Shown: piece after piece, positions 46,609 through 54,042 of the stretch
Layout: every line of letters starts with the position of its first letter
How positions within the stretch are numbered: position 1 is the stretch's first letter
Assembly: GCF_023074175.1 (NCBI RefSeq)
Contig: NZ_JADPKS010000107.1
Location: forward strand, 1-64,000
Direction of reading: 5' to 3'
Origin: Bradyrhizobium sp. 139
GTDB taxonomy: Bacteria; Pseudomonadota; Alphaproteobacteria; Rhizobiales; Xanthobacteraceae
DNA length: 64,000 bases
Position numbers and translations under genes: made by a program
The notes under the pieces: generated by a model
Database searches by the model: none
What the model was told of the DNA's origin: nothing
What the model saw: only the letters and a program-made list of their open reading frames with translations

Positions 46609-46772
46609 GCGCTACTAGAAGCGCGTTCCGATGGGACGGGCTTCCAGCTTCTATCTTTGGCGCGTTTTCTTCACGCGAACCGGAATCCACTTCGCTCGAA
46701 AACGCTGTCGCTGCCGATGGCGTCGCCGTCGAGCCTCTGGTCGTTGTGCATGGTGACGGCGACGCGCAACAG
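46609..46772. repeat. Intergenic spacer with partial repeat
   Basis: Contains GCGTTTTCTTCACGCGAACC followed by ATCCACTTCGCTCGAAAACGC, whose ends GCGTTTTC / GAAAACGC are inverted. It resembles a short dispersed element common in this group and lies between convergent genes. Confidence 0.45.
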
Positions 46773-47135
46773 TCAGCCGACAATGTCGCTCGCCTGAAGC
46801 AGCGTCGTGAAGCCGCCATAGATCATCCGCTTGCCGTCGAAGGGCATGTCGGCGCCCTTGAACTGCGGGTCCGCCATCACCTTCTTGTTGACGGCATCCC
46901 GGGTTTCCCGGTCGCGATAGACGATCCAGGAGAACATCACGATTTCATCCTCCTTCGCGATCACTGCGCGCGGAAACGACGTCAACTCGCCATAGGGCAC
47001 GTCGTCGCCGATGCACTCGACGTAATCGAGCGCGCCGTGCTTCATCCACACCGCACAGGCCTTATGCGCCAGCATCTTGTAGGCCTCGATCTTGTCCTTC
47101 GGCACGGCCAGCACGAAACCATCGACATAGGGCAT
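46773..47135 (-). CDS. DUF1428 family protein
   Basis: A 120-residue protein of the DUF1428/YbaA family: MPYVDGFVLAVPKDKIEAYK at the N-terminus, then WMKHGALDYVECIGDDVPYG and a C-terminal GKRMIYGGFTTLL. The ATG at 47135 has an AAGGAG site; a GTG at 47138 is adjacent. The fold is a ferredoxin-like dimeric alpha/beta barrel; the role is unknown. Confidence 0.9.
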   Translation of the reverse strand: MPYVDGFVLAVPKDKIEAYKMLAHKACAVWMKHGALDYVECIGDDVPYGELTSFPRAVIAKEDEIVMFSWIVYRDRETRDAVNKKVMADPQFKGADMPFDGKRMIYGGFTTLLQASDIVG

Positions 47136-47155
47136 CACGAATCTCCTTGAGTGGC

Positions 47156-48325
47156 ATGAGCCCGGAGGACGAAGCGACGCCCGGCAATCCGACTCGTCAT
47201 GGCGTTCGCAAGGTGAGGCAAACTGTCGCGAGCAATTCGTGCGCTACTTCACATTCGCGGGTGGCGGTTCTGACCTATCCGCTTGATATCCGGGCCGATA
47301 ATTATCAGCAGGTCACGGTTGCGTTCGACGTTCCCAACGACGCGCTCAATCACGATGCGACCTGGTACCTGTCGCACACCGGCACCGTCGCGACGGTCTG
47401 GCATGATGCGGCCCCGGCGCCTGCACCGCGCGCGATCCTGAGCGCTGCCCGCGAGATGGCGAGCCTTGCGGTCAAACCCGGCCGGCGCGCCCTGCTGATC
47501 GGCATCAACGACTACCCCGACCCGGCCAGCAGGCTCGAAGGCTGCGTCAACGATGTCTTTCTCATGAGTTCGGTGCTCCAGGAAAGCGGTTTCGAGCCGG
47601 AGGACATCCGCATCGTCCTCAACGACCGCGCGACGACGCAAGGGATCATGGATCGGCTGCACTGGCTGCTCGACGGCGCTCGCGACGGCGACGAGCGCAT
47701 GCTGTTCTATTCGGGACACGGCGCCCAGATTCCGCGCTACAGCATCCAGGGCGAGCCGGATCACGTCGACGAATGTCTCGTGCCCTATGATTTCGACTGG
47801 TCGTCGGCTCACGCGATCCTGGACCGGCAGTTCGCCGAGCTCTACTCGCAACTGCCCTATGACAGCTATTTCGTTGCGATGCTCGATTGCTGCCATTCGG
47901 GCGGGTTGACGCGCGACGGCGGTCCCCGTGTCCGGGGCTTGAGCCCTCCAGACGACATCCGCCACCGTGCGCTGAAGTGGGATGCGGCCGAGCGGATGTG
48001 GGTGCCGCGGGATTTCACGCCTCTGAACAGAAGCCTGAAGGACAGGAAGAACGGCGCCGATTTCCTGGGGCAGAACGGGGCCACGCAACGGCTGGGGCGC
48101 GCGATGATGCTGCGCACCAAGCCGGACAAGGACTACGACAAGACGCGCAAGGAGCTCGACCATTTCGGGCCATACATGCCGACCCTGCTCGAGGCCTGTC
48201 AGGAGCAGCAGCTCTCCTACGAATACCGGGATGGCGTGACGTCTTACGGCGTCTACACCTATTCCATGGCCGGCACGCTGCGCGAGCTGAGAGCCAAGGC
48301 GAAAATCCCTCGTTCAAGACGCTGA
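47156..48325 (+). CDS. Metacaspase-like caspase-family protein, reading frame broken near the C-terminus
   Basis: About 390 residues from the ATG at 47156; homology to the caspase fold starts near residue 105 (VKPGRRALLIGINDYPDPAS), so ATG at 47456 is a plausible true start. The His/Cys dyad is present: His188 in YSGHGAQ and Cys246 in LDCCHSGG. Acidic residues in DHVDECLVPYDFDW shape a basic-residue-preferring pocket, as in metacaspases. At about 48298 the frame shifts: RELRAKAKIPRSRR stops at 48325, whereas the next frame continues RELRAKG-ENPSFKTLNDLV for 83 codons. A single G lost from GGG in AAGGGCGAAAAT would explain it. A similar gene follows at 48592. Confidence 0.85.
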   Translation: MSPEDEATPGNPTRHGVRKVRQTVASNSCATSHSRVAVLTYPLDIRADNYQQVTVAFDVPNDALNHDATWYLSHTGTVATVWHDAAPAPAPRAILSAAREMASLAVKPGRRALLIGINDYPDPASRLEGCVNDVFLMSSVLQESGFEPEDIRIVLNDRATTQGIMDRLHWLLDGARDGDERMLFYSGHGAQIPRYSIQGEPDHVDECLVPYDFDWSSAHAILDRQFAELYSQLPYDSYFVAMLDCCHSGGLTRDGGPRVRGLSPPDDIRHRALKWDAAERMWVPRDFTPLNRSLKDRKNGADFLGQNGATQRLGRAMMLRTKPDKDYDKTRKELDHFGPYMPTLLEACQEQQLSYEYRDGVTSYGVYTYSMAGTLRELRAKAKIPRSRR

Positions 48326-48549
48326 ACGATCTCGTCACGGAGAAACTGAAGCGGATGAGATACAACCAGACGCCCAATCTGGTTGGCGCCAGGATTCGCT
48401 GCAACGCTCCCGTGCCGTGGGGCAATTCGCAAGGCGCGGCTCCCGCGAAACCCACCACGCAGACCGGTCCGAAGACGTCATCCAGACGACCGCGCAAGAC
48501 CAGCAGCAAGCAGGGGCGGGCAGCGAAGAGGACGAAAAGGAAGAGATAG
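48298..48549 (+). pseudogene. Out-of-frame C-terminal part of the metacaspase-like gene
   Basis: This 83-codon stretch (GENPSFKTLNDLVTEKLKRM, then YNQTPNLVGARIRCNAPVPW) reads as a natural continuation of the preceding caspase-family protein in the next frame. It ends in a very basic tail (SSRRPRKTSSKQGRAAKRTK). Without a start codon or ribosome-binding site it would be made only if the frame were restored. It argues for a recent frameshift or a sequence error rather than a separate gene. Confidence 0.7.
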
Positions 48550-48591
48550 CAGGACTTAGGCATAGAGCGATCAGGCTTTGGAGAAGTGATC

Positions 48592-49497
48592 ATGGCGACA
48601 GGCATGTCCCTGCACATCGGGTTGAACTCGGTCGATCCGCAGCATTACGAAGGCTGGAGCGGCCCCCTCAACGCCTGCGAGGCCGACGCCAACGACATGG
48701 CGGACCTCGCCCACACAAGCGGCTTTGCGCCGACCAAGCTCCTCACCCGCAAGGCGACGCGCGCGGTCGTCCTGGGCGGCATCGCCCACGCGGCCAAGAC
48801 CCTCAAATCGGGCGACATGTTCTTCCTGACCTATTCGGGGCACGGCGGTCAGCTGCCAGACCTCAACGGCGACGAGCCCGATGGCAAGGACGAGACCTGG
48901 TGCCTCTACGACGGCGAGCTGGTCGACGACGAGCTGTATTCGTCATGGGGTGCATTTGCGGCCGGCGTGCGCATCCTGCTGCTATCCGACAGCTGCCATA
49001 GCGGCAGCGTGAGCAAGGCCCTGCATTATCAGGCCAGGACACGCACCGCCCCCGGCACCGTCTATCGCGCCATGCCGGACGAGGTGGCGCTGCGCGTCTA
49101 TCAGAGCAACAGGAAGATCTATGATCCGATCCTGAAGCGGCGCGATTTGTCCGAGGCCCTCGGCAACGTCAAGGCTTCGGTGCTGCTGATCTCCGACTGC
49201 CAGGACAACCAGCTCTCGCAGGACGGCACATTCAACGGCCTGTTCACCGGAACGCTGAAGACGGTCTGGAACGGGGGGACGTTCAAGGGATCCTACCGCC
49301 GCCTTCATACCGCCATCGCCAGCAAGATGCCGCCGGACCAGTCGCCAAAACTGTCGCTGGTGGGCGCCGGCAATCCGGCCTTCATGGCGGCGCGCCCCTT
49401 CACCCTGAAAGACGCCAAGAAGAAAACCGCAGCGAAGAAACAGACAACAGCGGCGAAGAAGGCGAAGAAGAAGCCGGCTCGAAGCAAACCAGGCTAG
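48592..49497 (+). CDS. Metacaspase-like caspase-family protein (second copy)
   Basis: A 301-residue protein with the caspase dyad His84 in TYSGHGGQL and Cys135 in SDSCHSGS. It starts directly with the p20-like core (MSLHIGLNSVDPQHYEGWSG, then LNACEADANDMADLAHTSGF), so there is no prodomain. The C-terminus is a Lys/Ala-rich tail (KKTAAKKQTTAAKKAKKKPA). The ATG at 48592 follows GGAGAAG; a GTG lies two codons earlier. It is a cytosolic Arg/Lys-specific cysteine protease candidate. The first copy ends 42 bp upstream. The two proteins are clearly different sequences, not a recent duplication. Confidence 0.88.
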   Translation: MATGMSLHIGLNSVDPQHYEGWSGPLNACEADANDMADLAHTSGFAPTKLLTRKATRAVVLGGIAHAAKTLKSGDMFFLTYSGHGGQLPDLNGDEPDGKDETWCLYDGELVDDELYSSWGAFAAGVRILLLSDSCHSGSVSKALHYQARTRTAPGTVYRAMPDEVALRVYQSNRKIYDPILKRRDLSEALGNVKASVLLISDCQDNQLSQDGTFNGLFTGTLKTVWNGGTFKGSYRRLHTAIASKMPPDQSPKLSLVGAGNPAFMAARPFTLKDAKKKTAAKKQTTAAKKAKKKPARSKPG

Positions 49498-49550
49498 CGC
49501 CAAGGCGGCGCGCCGGGCCAGCATATTCATCTATGGACGTCGCCCGGAAT

Positions 49551-49624
49551 TGGCTGGGGAACTAGGATTCGAACCTAGACAAACAGAGTCAGAGTCTGTT
49601 GTGCTACCGTTACACCATTCCCCA
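49551..49624 (-). tRNA. tRNA-Gln (anticodon CTG)
   Basis: On the minus strand the gene begins TGGGGAATGGTGTAACGGTA. The anticodon stem ACAGA/TCTGT encloses loop CTCTGAC with CTG at 34-36. The T-arm has GGTTCGAATCC, and the acceptor stem TGGGGAA pairs with TTCCCCA, followed by G and an encoded CCA (49551-49553). The cloverleaf is complete. Confidence 0.97.
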
Positions 49625-49631
49625 ACGGAAT

Positions 49632-49669
49632 AGCCAAACAAATTCAACGTCTTACTGATTTGTTTGGCT
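49632..49669. repeat. 12-bp inverted repeat next to tRNA-Gln
   Basis: AGCCAAACAAAT (49632-49643) and ATTTGTTTGGCT (49658-49669) form a perfect 12-bp stem with a 14-nt loop, just 5' of the tRNA in its direction of transcription. It could be a terminator of an upstream transcript or mark old element insertion. Confidence 0.55.
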
Positions 49670-50140
49670 GCGGCCGGAAGGCGTTTTGGCGCAAATCACG
49701 GCTCAGGCGTGGCAGGGTTCTACCCGCTCGGCCTTTTGCTGGCAAGCACTGCGGCGCACGGGCCTGCTCACCAGCTGCCGCAGGCACCGCCCGATCCAGT
49801 TCGCTGATGCCTGCAGCCGAAGATGCCTGGCTTTAGGCCTGGGCTGCGTCGTCGATCTGATCGGCGGACCCATCGGCTTCCGAATAGAGGAAATGGAGCT
49901 TGTGGACACCGGCCTGCCCATAACCTGAGTGACCAGCTCAGGTCGGTGCGCATAGAGCAGTTTCAGCGGATCGGGAATGTCCGGCGCCGGAGGACGCTCC
50001 CACACCTGCCCGTCGCATGCTGGCAACGCCGACCCAGGGTGTTGTGATCCGCGGATTGAGCGTTACCGTCGACGCAATGCGCATGGACATGCCCACCTTC
50101 CGCGACCAGGCATTGCCGAGGCGGTCCTGAAAGACCACAC
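49670..50140. other. Gene-poor stretch, possibly degenerate mobile DNA
   Basis: No frame with convincing homology. On the minus strand a peptide PDPLKLLYAHRPELVTQV (about 49930-49985) gives the impression of a transposase remnant, but the frame breaks on both sides. Treated as decayed DNA between tRNA-Gln and the RNase Z-like gene. Confidence 0.35.
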
Positions 50141-51043
50141 CTAGATCACGATGCGGTCGAAGTCAGCAGCGATCCGCGTATTCGGAAACACCTTTGTCGC
50201 TTCGGCCGATATCTCGTCGTCCCGATAGCGTCCCGACATATGGATCAGGACGAGCTGCTGCACGGCGTTTGCAGCCGCAAATGAGGCCGCCTCTGCCGCG
50301 GTGAGATGGCCGTACCCCCGCGCGGTCGACGCGTCGCGATCGAGGAACGTCGCCTCGATCACCAGCATGTCGGCGTCAGCGACATGTCTGGACAGACCAT
50401 CGGTGGTTTCGGTGTCGCCAATCACCACAAGCTTCCTGCCGCCGCTCGGCGGCCCCAAAACATCTTCGGGATCGATCGTTTGGTCGGCGATCACGACCGG
50501 CCGTCCCGCAGCCAGCTCTCCGCGCATCGGCCCGTCTGGGACACCAAGCTCAGCGAGGCGCTCCGGCCGAAGATGGCGACGTGCCGGACTTTGGAAAGAG
50601 AAGCCAAAGCTGTTGGTGTCGCGGTGGCGGACCGGAAAGCAGTCGATAGTGAATTCACCGGCATCAATGACCTGCCCCTCGGTCAGCGGGGCGAACTCCA
50701 CCGCAATCGGAGCCGTGCCCGCGCCCCACAGGCCTCCAAGCATGCGGATGACGATGTCGAGCGTATCCGGGCCTGCATGAACGGTCATCACATCGGAGTT
50801 CTGCCGCAAGCCCAACGTCGAAAAGAGACCGGGGATGCCGAGCACGTGATCGAGGTGACCGTGCGTTAGCAGGATGCGGTCGAGCCGCCGGAAGCCGGCG
50901 CCACTGCGCAGCAACTGGCGCTGCGTGCCCTCGCCGCAATCAACCAGGATACGCTTGCCCGCCGCCTCCACCAGGAGCGCCGGATGGTTGCGTTCCGCCG
51001 ACGGAACGCTTGCCGAGGTCCCAAGAAATGTCAGGGCGAACAT
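50141..51043 (-). CDS. MBL-fold hydrolase, ribonuclease Z-like
   Basis: A 300-residue metallo-beta-lactamase-fold protein. The N-terminus LTFLGTSASVPSAERNHPAL and the metal motif THGHLDH at residues 60-66 are typical of RNase Z/ElaC. FPVRHRDTNSFGFSF, then GDTETTDGL and a C-terminal HMSGRY supply the remaining ligands. RNase Z processes tRNA 3' ends; the encoded CCA of the nearby tRNA would make that dispensable, and some members have other substrates. The ATG at 51043 was chosen from homology; upstream in-frame codons lack support. Confidence 0.85.
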   Translation of the reverse strand: MFALTFLGTSASVPSAERNHPALLVEAAGKRILVDCGEGTQRQLLRSGAGFRRLDRILLTHGHLDHVLGIPGLFSTLGLRQNSDVMTVHAGPDTLDIVIRMLGGLWGAGTAPIAVEFAPLTEGQVIDAGEFTIDCFPVRHRDTNSFGFSFQSPARRHLRPERLAELGVPDGPMRGELAAGRPVVIADQTIDPEDVLGPPSGGRKLVVIGDTETTDGLSRHVADADMLVIEATFLDRDASTARGYGHLTAAEAASFAAANAVQQLVLIHMSGRYRDDEISAEATKVFPNTRIAADFDRIVI

Positions 51044-51062
51044 GGTCGTCGGTGTCCAAGCC

Positions 51063-52046
51063 TCACCGTCCCCCATGCCACGCGAGCAGCAGCGCGTACA
51101 GGCCCATCGATCCGGCATAGAGCCCGGCAAGGAGTGCGTATCCCGCGATCTGGCGGCCGAGCGCTGCCTTCGGCGTCATCCACCAGTCGAGCGCCCTGAA
51201 GGCGGCGGGCACCAGCCACCAGCCGAGCAGCTGGGTGCTCACGAGATTGCCGACGAACAGCGACAGCCAGAGCGGCACGCCGTGGCTTTCGATCAGCGGC
51301 GCGCTGACGAAATAGCTCCAGAGATAGACCACGGGATAGAGCACCAGGAGAACGATAAGATTGCTCTTCCAGATCAGGTTTGGCCCCTGCTCCGGAGCCT
51401 GGACCTTACCCGCCGGGAACCAAAAATTGAAGCCGTAGCTTGCCCGCTTCACGCTCATGCCGGCGTTGAAGCGCTCGCCCTCCCTGAGCAGCGTCTGCCG
51501 CAACGGCGAGCCGAGCCATGCATTGAGGTTGGCATCGCAGTCGAACGACAGGATGATGATCCATTCGTCATGCAGGCCCGGAATCGGCCGCTCGATCTTG
51601 TGACGCAAGAATCCCTTGAACTCGGCTTCCGTGGCCTGGATGCGCTGCTGCCATCTGAGGAATGCATCCTCAAGCCCGTCGGGCACTTTGAAAGAGATGA
51701 CGGCCGAGACCGCGCTGTCGCGCTGAACGCCGGTGTCCGGGAGGATATGGACGTCCTCCGAACCGACGAAGAAGCACTGCACGTCCGCGACCAAGCGCGC
51801 CCGCACATCGCTCTGAAGCCAGGCGCGCGCCGCGGCCGGGCTCGCGAAACGCAGGATGGTCACCCAGTCCACATGCGCCGGCGGTTGCGGCGGCACCACC
51901 TCCTGCCCCAGGAATCCGGGCCACGCCTTGAGGACCTCGCCGACCTCGCCGTTCCACCGCGCGAACGCAGCAAAGCCATCGTCGGCGATGCGGCGCTGGA
52001 TGACGAGGGCGACCGGCTGGCCGGCCGTATCAGGAGATGCACTCAT
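51063..52046 (-). CDS. Double ABM-domain protein with C-terminal membrane region
   Basis: A 327-residue protein. Two tandem antibiotic-biosynthesis-monooxygenase-like ferredoxin folds lie at about residues 10-105 (ALVIQRRIADDGFAAFARWN; VTILRFASPAAARAWLQ) and 112-205 (SAVISFKVPDGLEDAFLRWQ; IILSFDCDANLNAWLGS). Three hydrophobic spans follow (LIVLLVLYPVVYLWSYFVSA; LFVGNLVSTQLLGWWLV; AGYALLAGLYAGSMGLYALL). It lies between guanine deaminase and the RNase Z-like gene on the same strand, 15 bp after guaD. Substrate unknown; a membrane-tethered haem- or quinone-type ABM activity is speculative. Confidence 0.8.
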   Translation of the reverse strand: MSASPDTAGQPVALVIQRRIADDGFAAFARWNGEVGEVLKAWPGFLGQEVVPPQPPAHVDWVTILRFASPAAARAWLQSDVRARLVADVQCFFVGSEDVHILPDTGVQRDSAVSAVISFKVPDGLEDAFLRWQQRIQATEAEFKGFLRHKIERPIPGLHDEWIIILSFDCDANLNAWLGSPLRQTLLREGERFNAGMSVKRASYGFNFWFPAGKVQAPEQGPNLIWKSNLIVLLVLYPVVYLWSYFVSAPLIESHGVPLWLSLFVGNLVSTQLLGWWLVPAAFRALDWWMTPKAALGRQIAGYALLAGLYAGSMGLYALLLAWHGGR

Positions 52047-52060
52047 CGCGGCCGTCCGCC

Positions 52061-53458
52061 TCAGCTCTTCTTGTAGAGACGCTTGCCCATCACCCAGGTC
52101 TCGTCGACGCAGCGATCGTCGCCGACCATCATGACGGCAAACAGCATGCTCGCGGCTTCGTCGATCGTGCGCGGCCCGCCGCCATCGGCGATCAGCGACT
52201 GGTGCCAGGGCTGCGCGGCTTGCCCGCCGTTCGGATCGAGTGCGACGAAATCGGCCTCCTTGCCAGGCTCGAAATTGCCGAGCTTGTCGTCGATGTAGAG
52301 GCCTTCGGCACCGCCGAGCGTGATCGACCAGAAGGCGCGATAGGGCGAGAGCTTGTTGCGCTCGGCCTCGGCGAGATCCTTGCGCACCGGATCGATGCTG
52401 CCGTCGAGCAGCGTGTTGTTGCACATGCCGACCTTGTAAGCGTCGTCGAGCACGGAGATCATCGAGAAGCGGTTGCCGCCGCCGACGTCGGTGCCGAACG
52501 ACATCTTCACGCGATGCTCCGGATCGGTGGCGCGGCCGAGGCGGAACAGGCCGCTGCCGAGGAACAGGTTCGAGCACGGACAGAACACCACCGCCGCGCC
52601 GCTCTTCGACATGCGGCGGAATTCGCTGTTCGAGAGATAGACGGCATGGCCGCCGGAGAATTTCGGACCGACCAGGCCGAACTTCTCGTAGACGCCGAGA
52701 TAGTCCTGGCAGTCCGGGTGCTCGGCGAGCACGCCACTGCATTCGGCCGGGTTCTCGGAGATATGGGTGTTGACCCAGCAGTCCGGATGCTCGTGCTTGA
52801 GGCGCTGACACGCCTTGAGCAGCTCCGGCGAGGCACCGAAGGCGAAGCGCGGCGTGATGGCGTAGAGGTTGCGGCCCTGATTGTGGTACTGCGCGATCAG
52901 CCGCTTGCTGTCGCGATAGAAATTCTCGGGCGTGTCGACATAGTCGGCCGGCGCGTTGCGATCGATGCCGGTGAGGCCCGCGATCACGCGCATGTTGCGG
53001 CGGGCAGCCTCGTCGAACAGCTCCTCGGTCGAGACCGGCGAGGAGCTCGTGAACGCCTGGCACGTGGTGGTGCCGGAGGCGAGCAATGCGTCGAGGAAGT
53101 GCTTGACGCCCTCGCGCGCATAATTGCGATCCCGGTATTTGAGTTCTTCCGGGTAGATCCACATCTGGAGCCACGGCAAGAGCTGCTCGCCATAGGCGCC
53201 GAGCACCCGGGTCTGCGGCAGATGGATGTGGCCGTCGATGAAGCCCGGAACGATGATGCGGTCCTTGATATGGGTGACCTGAACGTCGGGATGCGCGGCG
53301 GCGATCGTCTCGCAGGGACCGAACGCCTTGATAACGCCGTCGGTGACGACCATGAGACCATCCTGATGAAAGCGCGCAGCGGCCTGCTCGTTACCGACGT
53401 GCTTCCAGGGATCATCGACGAAGTCGAAGAAGGTGCCGCGAATACCGACGGTGGTCAT
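52061..53458 (-). CDS. guaD: Guanine deaminase
   Basis: A 465-residue amidohydrolase. Metal ligands are in PGFIDGHIHLPQ, the later NTHISENPAE and the Asp in SFGTDVGGGNRFS; the HGxH-like GGHAVYLS lies between. It converts guanine to xanthine and ammonia. The ATG at 53458 follows GGAAGGAA and overlaps the stop of a 43-codon ORF (ATGA). It belongs to purine catabolism; no other purine genes are in the window. Confidence 0.92.
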   Translation of the reverse strand: MTTVGIRGTFFDFVDDPWKHVGNEQAAARFHQDGLMVVTDGVIKAFGPCETIAAAHPDVQVTHIKDRIIVPGFIDGHIHLPQTRVLGAYGEQLLPWLQMWIYPEELKYRDRNYAREGVKHFLDALLASGTTTCQAFTSSSPVSTEELFDEAARRNMRVIAGLTGIDRNAPADYVDTPENFYRDSKRLIAQYHNQGRNLYAITPRFAFGASPELLKACQRLKHEHPDCWVNTHISENPAECSGVLAEHPDCQDYLGVYEKFGLVGPKFSGGHAVYLSNSEFRRMSKSGAAVVFCPCSNLFLGSGLFRLGRATDPEHRVKMSFGTDVGGGNRFSMISVLDDAYKVGMCNNTLLDGSIDPVRKDLAEAERNKLSPYRAFWSITLGGAEGLYIDDKLGNFEPGKEADFVALDPNGGQAAQPWHQSLIADGGGPRTIDEAASMLFAVMMVGDDRCVDETWVMGKRLYKKS

Positions 53459-53586
53459 GATTTGGTTCCTTCCAGAAGGCCCGGCGTATAGGCATCGAGC
53501 GGGATATGGCTGAACGGCACGACGCACAGCAGGATCGGCACGATCCGCCGCTTCGCGCGACCGGCGTCCGAAGCAAGTGCAGCCAT
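53455..53586 (-). pseudogene. 43-codon hydrophobic ORF coupled to guaD, possible transporter remnant
   Basis: ATG at 53586 leads to MAALASDAGRAKRRIVPILL followed by CVVPFSHIPLDAYTPGLLEG. The basic-then-hydrophobic start with an IPLDxYTP motif resembles the first helix of Bcr/CflA-type MFS drug carriers. Only this helix remains. Its TGA overlaps the guaD ATG, so it could act as a leader peptide or be a truncated gene. Confidence 0.35.
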
Positions 53587-53991
53587 AGGTAACGCCCCCT
53601 CGACGCCCGCGGGCCCCGTCTTTTCGTGCGCGTGCGGAGCGCGGCGCTGCGGGTTGCGGGTTTTGACGCGCGGGAGCGTGCCAGAACTGTGTATAAAAAC
53701 TCTTAGGAGGTCCGGTATCGATACGGATTCTGGCGGCTGATGCTCCGGTCCTCGCTCCCAGGAGGCGCTTTCCGCAAAAAACGCGAAAACAACCCCATGC
53801 AAAGTAGAAATCATTGAAGAATTTCGCGCCGCATGGCGCGGTGCCTGCGAGCGAGCACGTTTGACACGTCGGGCAAAACAGGCGCAGGATTGCATCATCG
53901 CCGATTTTGAATTCGCTGGTCGCACCGACGCCATTAACCGTTCGGAAGGCATCGCTGACGGCGACCACATCCCGCCCCGAACGGCGGGCAG
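53587..53991. other. Intergenic stretch without a recognised gene
   Basis: Both strands lack convincing coding sequence. It probably carries the guaD promoter on the minus strand; a GTATAAAAAC word lies near 53691. No significant repeats seen other than the terminator hairpin that follows. Confidence 0.4.
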
Positions 53992-54020
53992 ATCTCGCCC
54001 CGCTGTAGGCGGGGCGAGAT
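53992..54020 (-). terminator. Hairpin downstream of the repeat-protein gene
   Basis: ATCTCGCCCCGC-TGTAG-GCGGGGCGAGAT is a perfect 12-bp GC-rich stem, beginning 23 bp beyond the stop at 54043 on the minus strand. There is no T run after it, so termination efficiency is uncertain. Confidence 0.65.
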
Positions 54021-54042
54021 GGTTGCTCCCAGAGCAACTCGC

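Noticed and set aside
48290..48310. Programmed -1 ribosomal frameshift in the metacaspase-like gene
   Set aside because: No X-XXY-YYZ slippery heptamer or obvious downstream pseudoknot; a one-base deletion is simpler.
49703..50026. Possible IS91-like transposase remnant on the minus strand
   Set aside because: Only about 18 residues look suggestive, the frame is interrupted, and no catalytic Tyr/His motif is visible.
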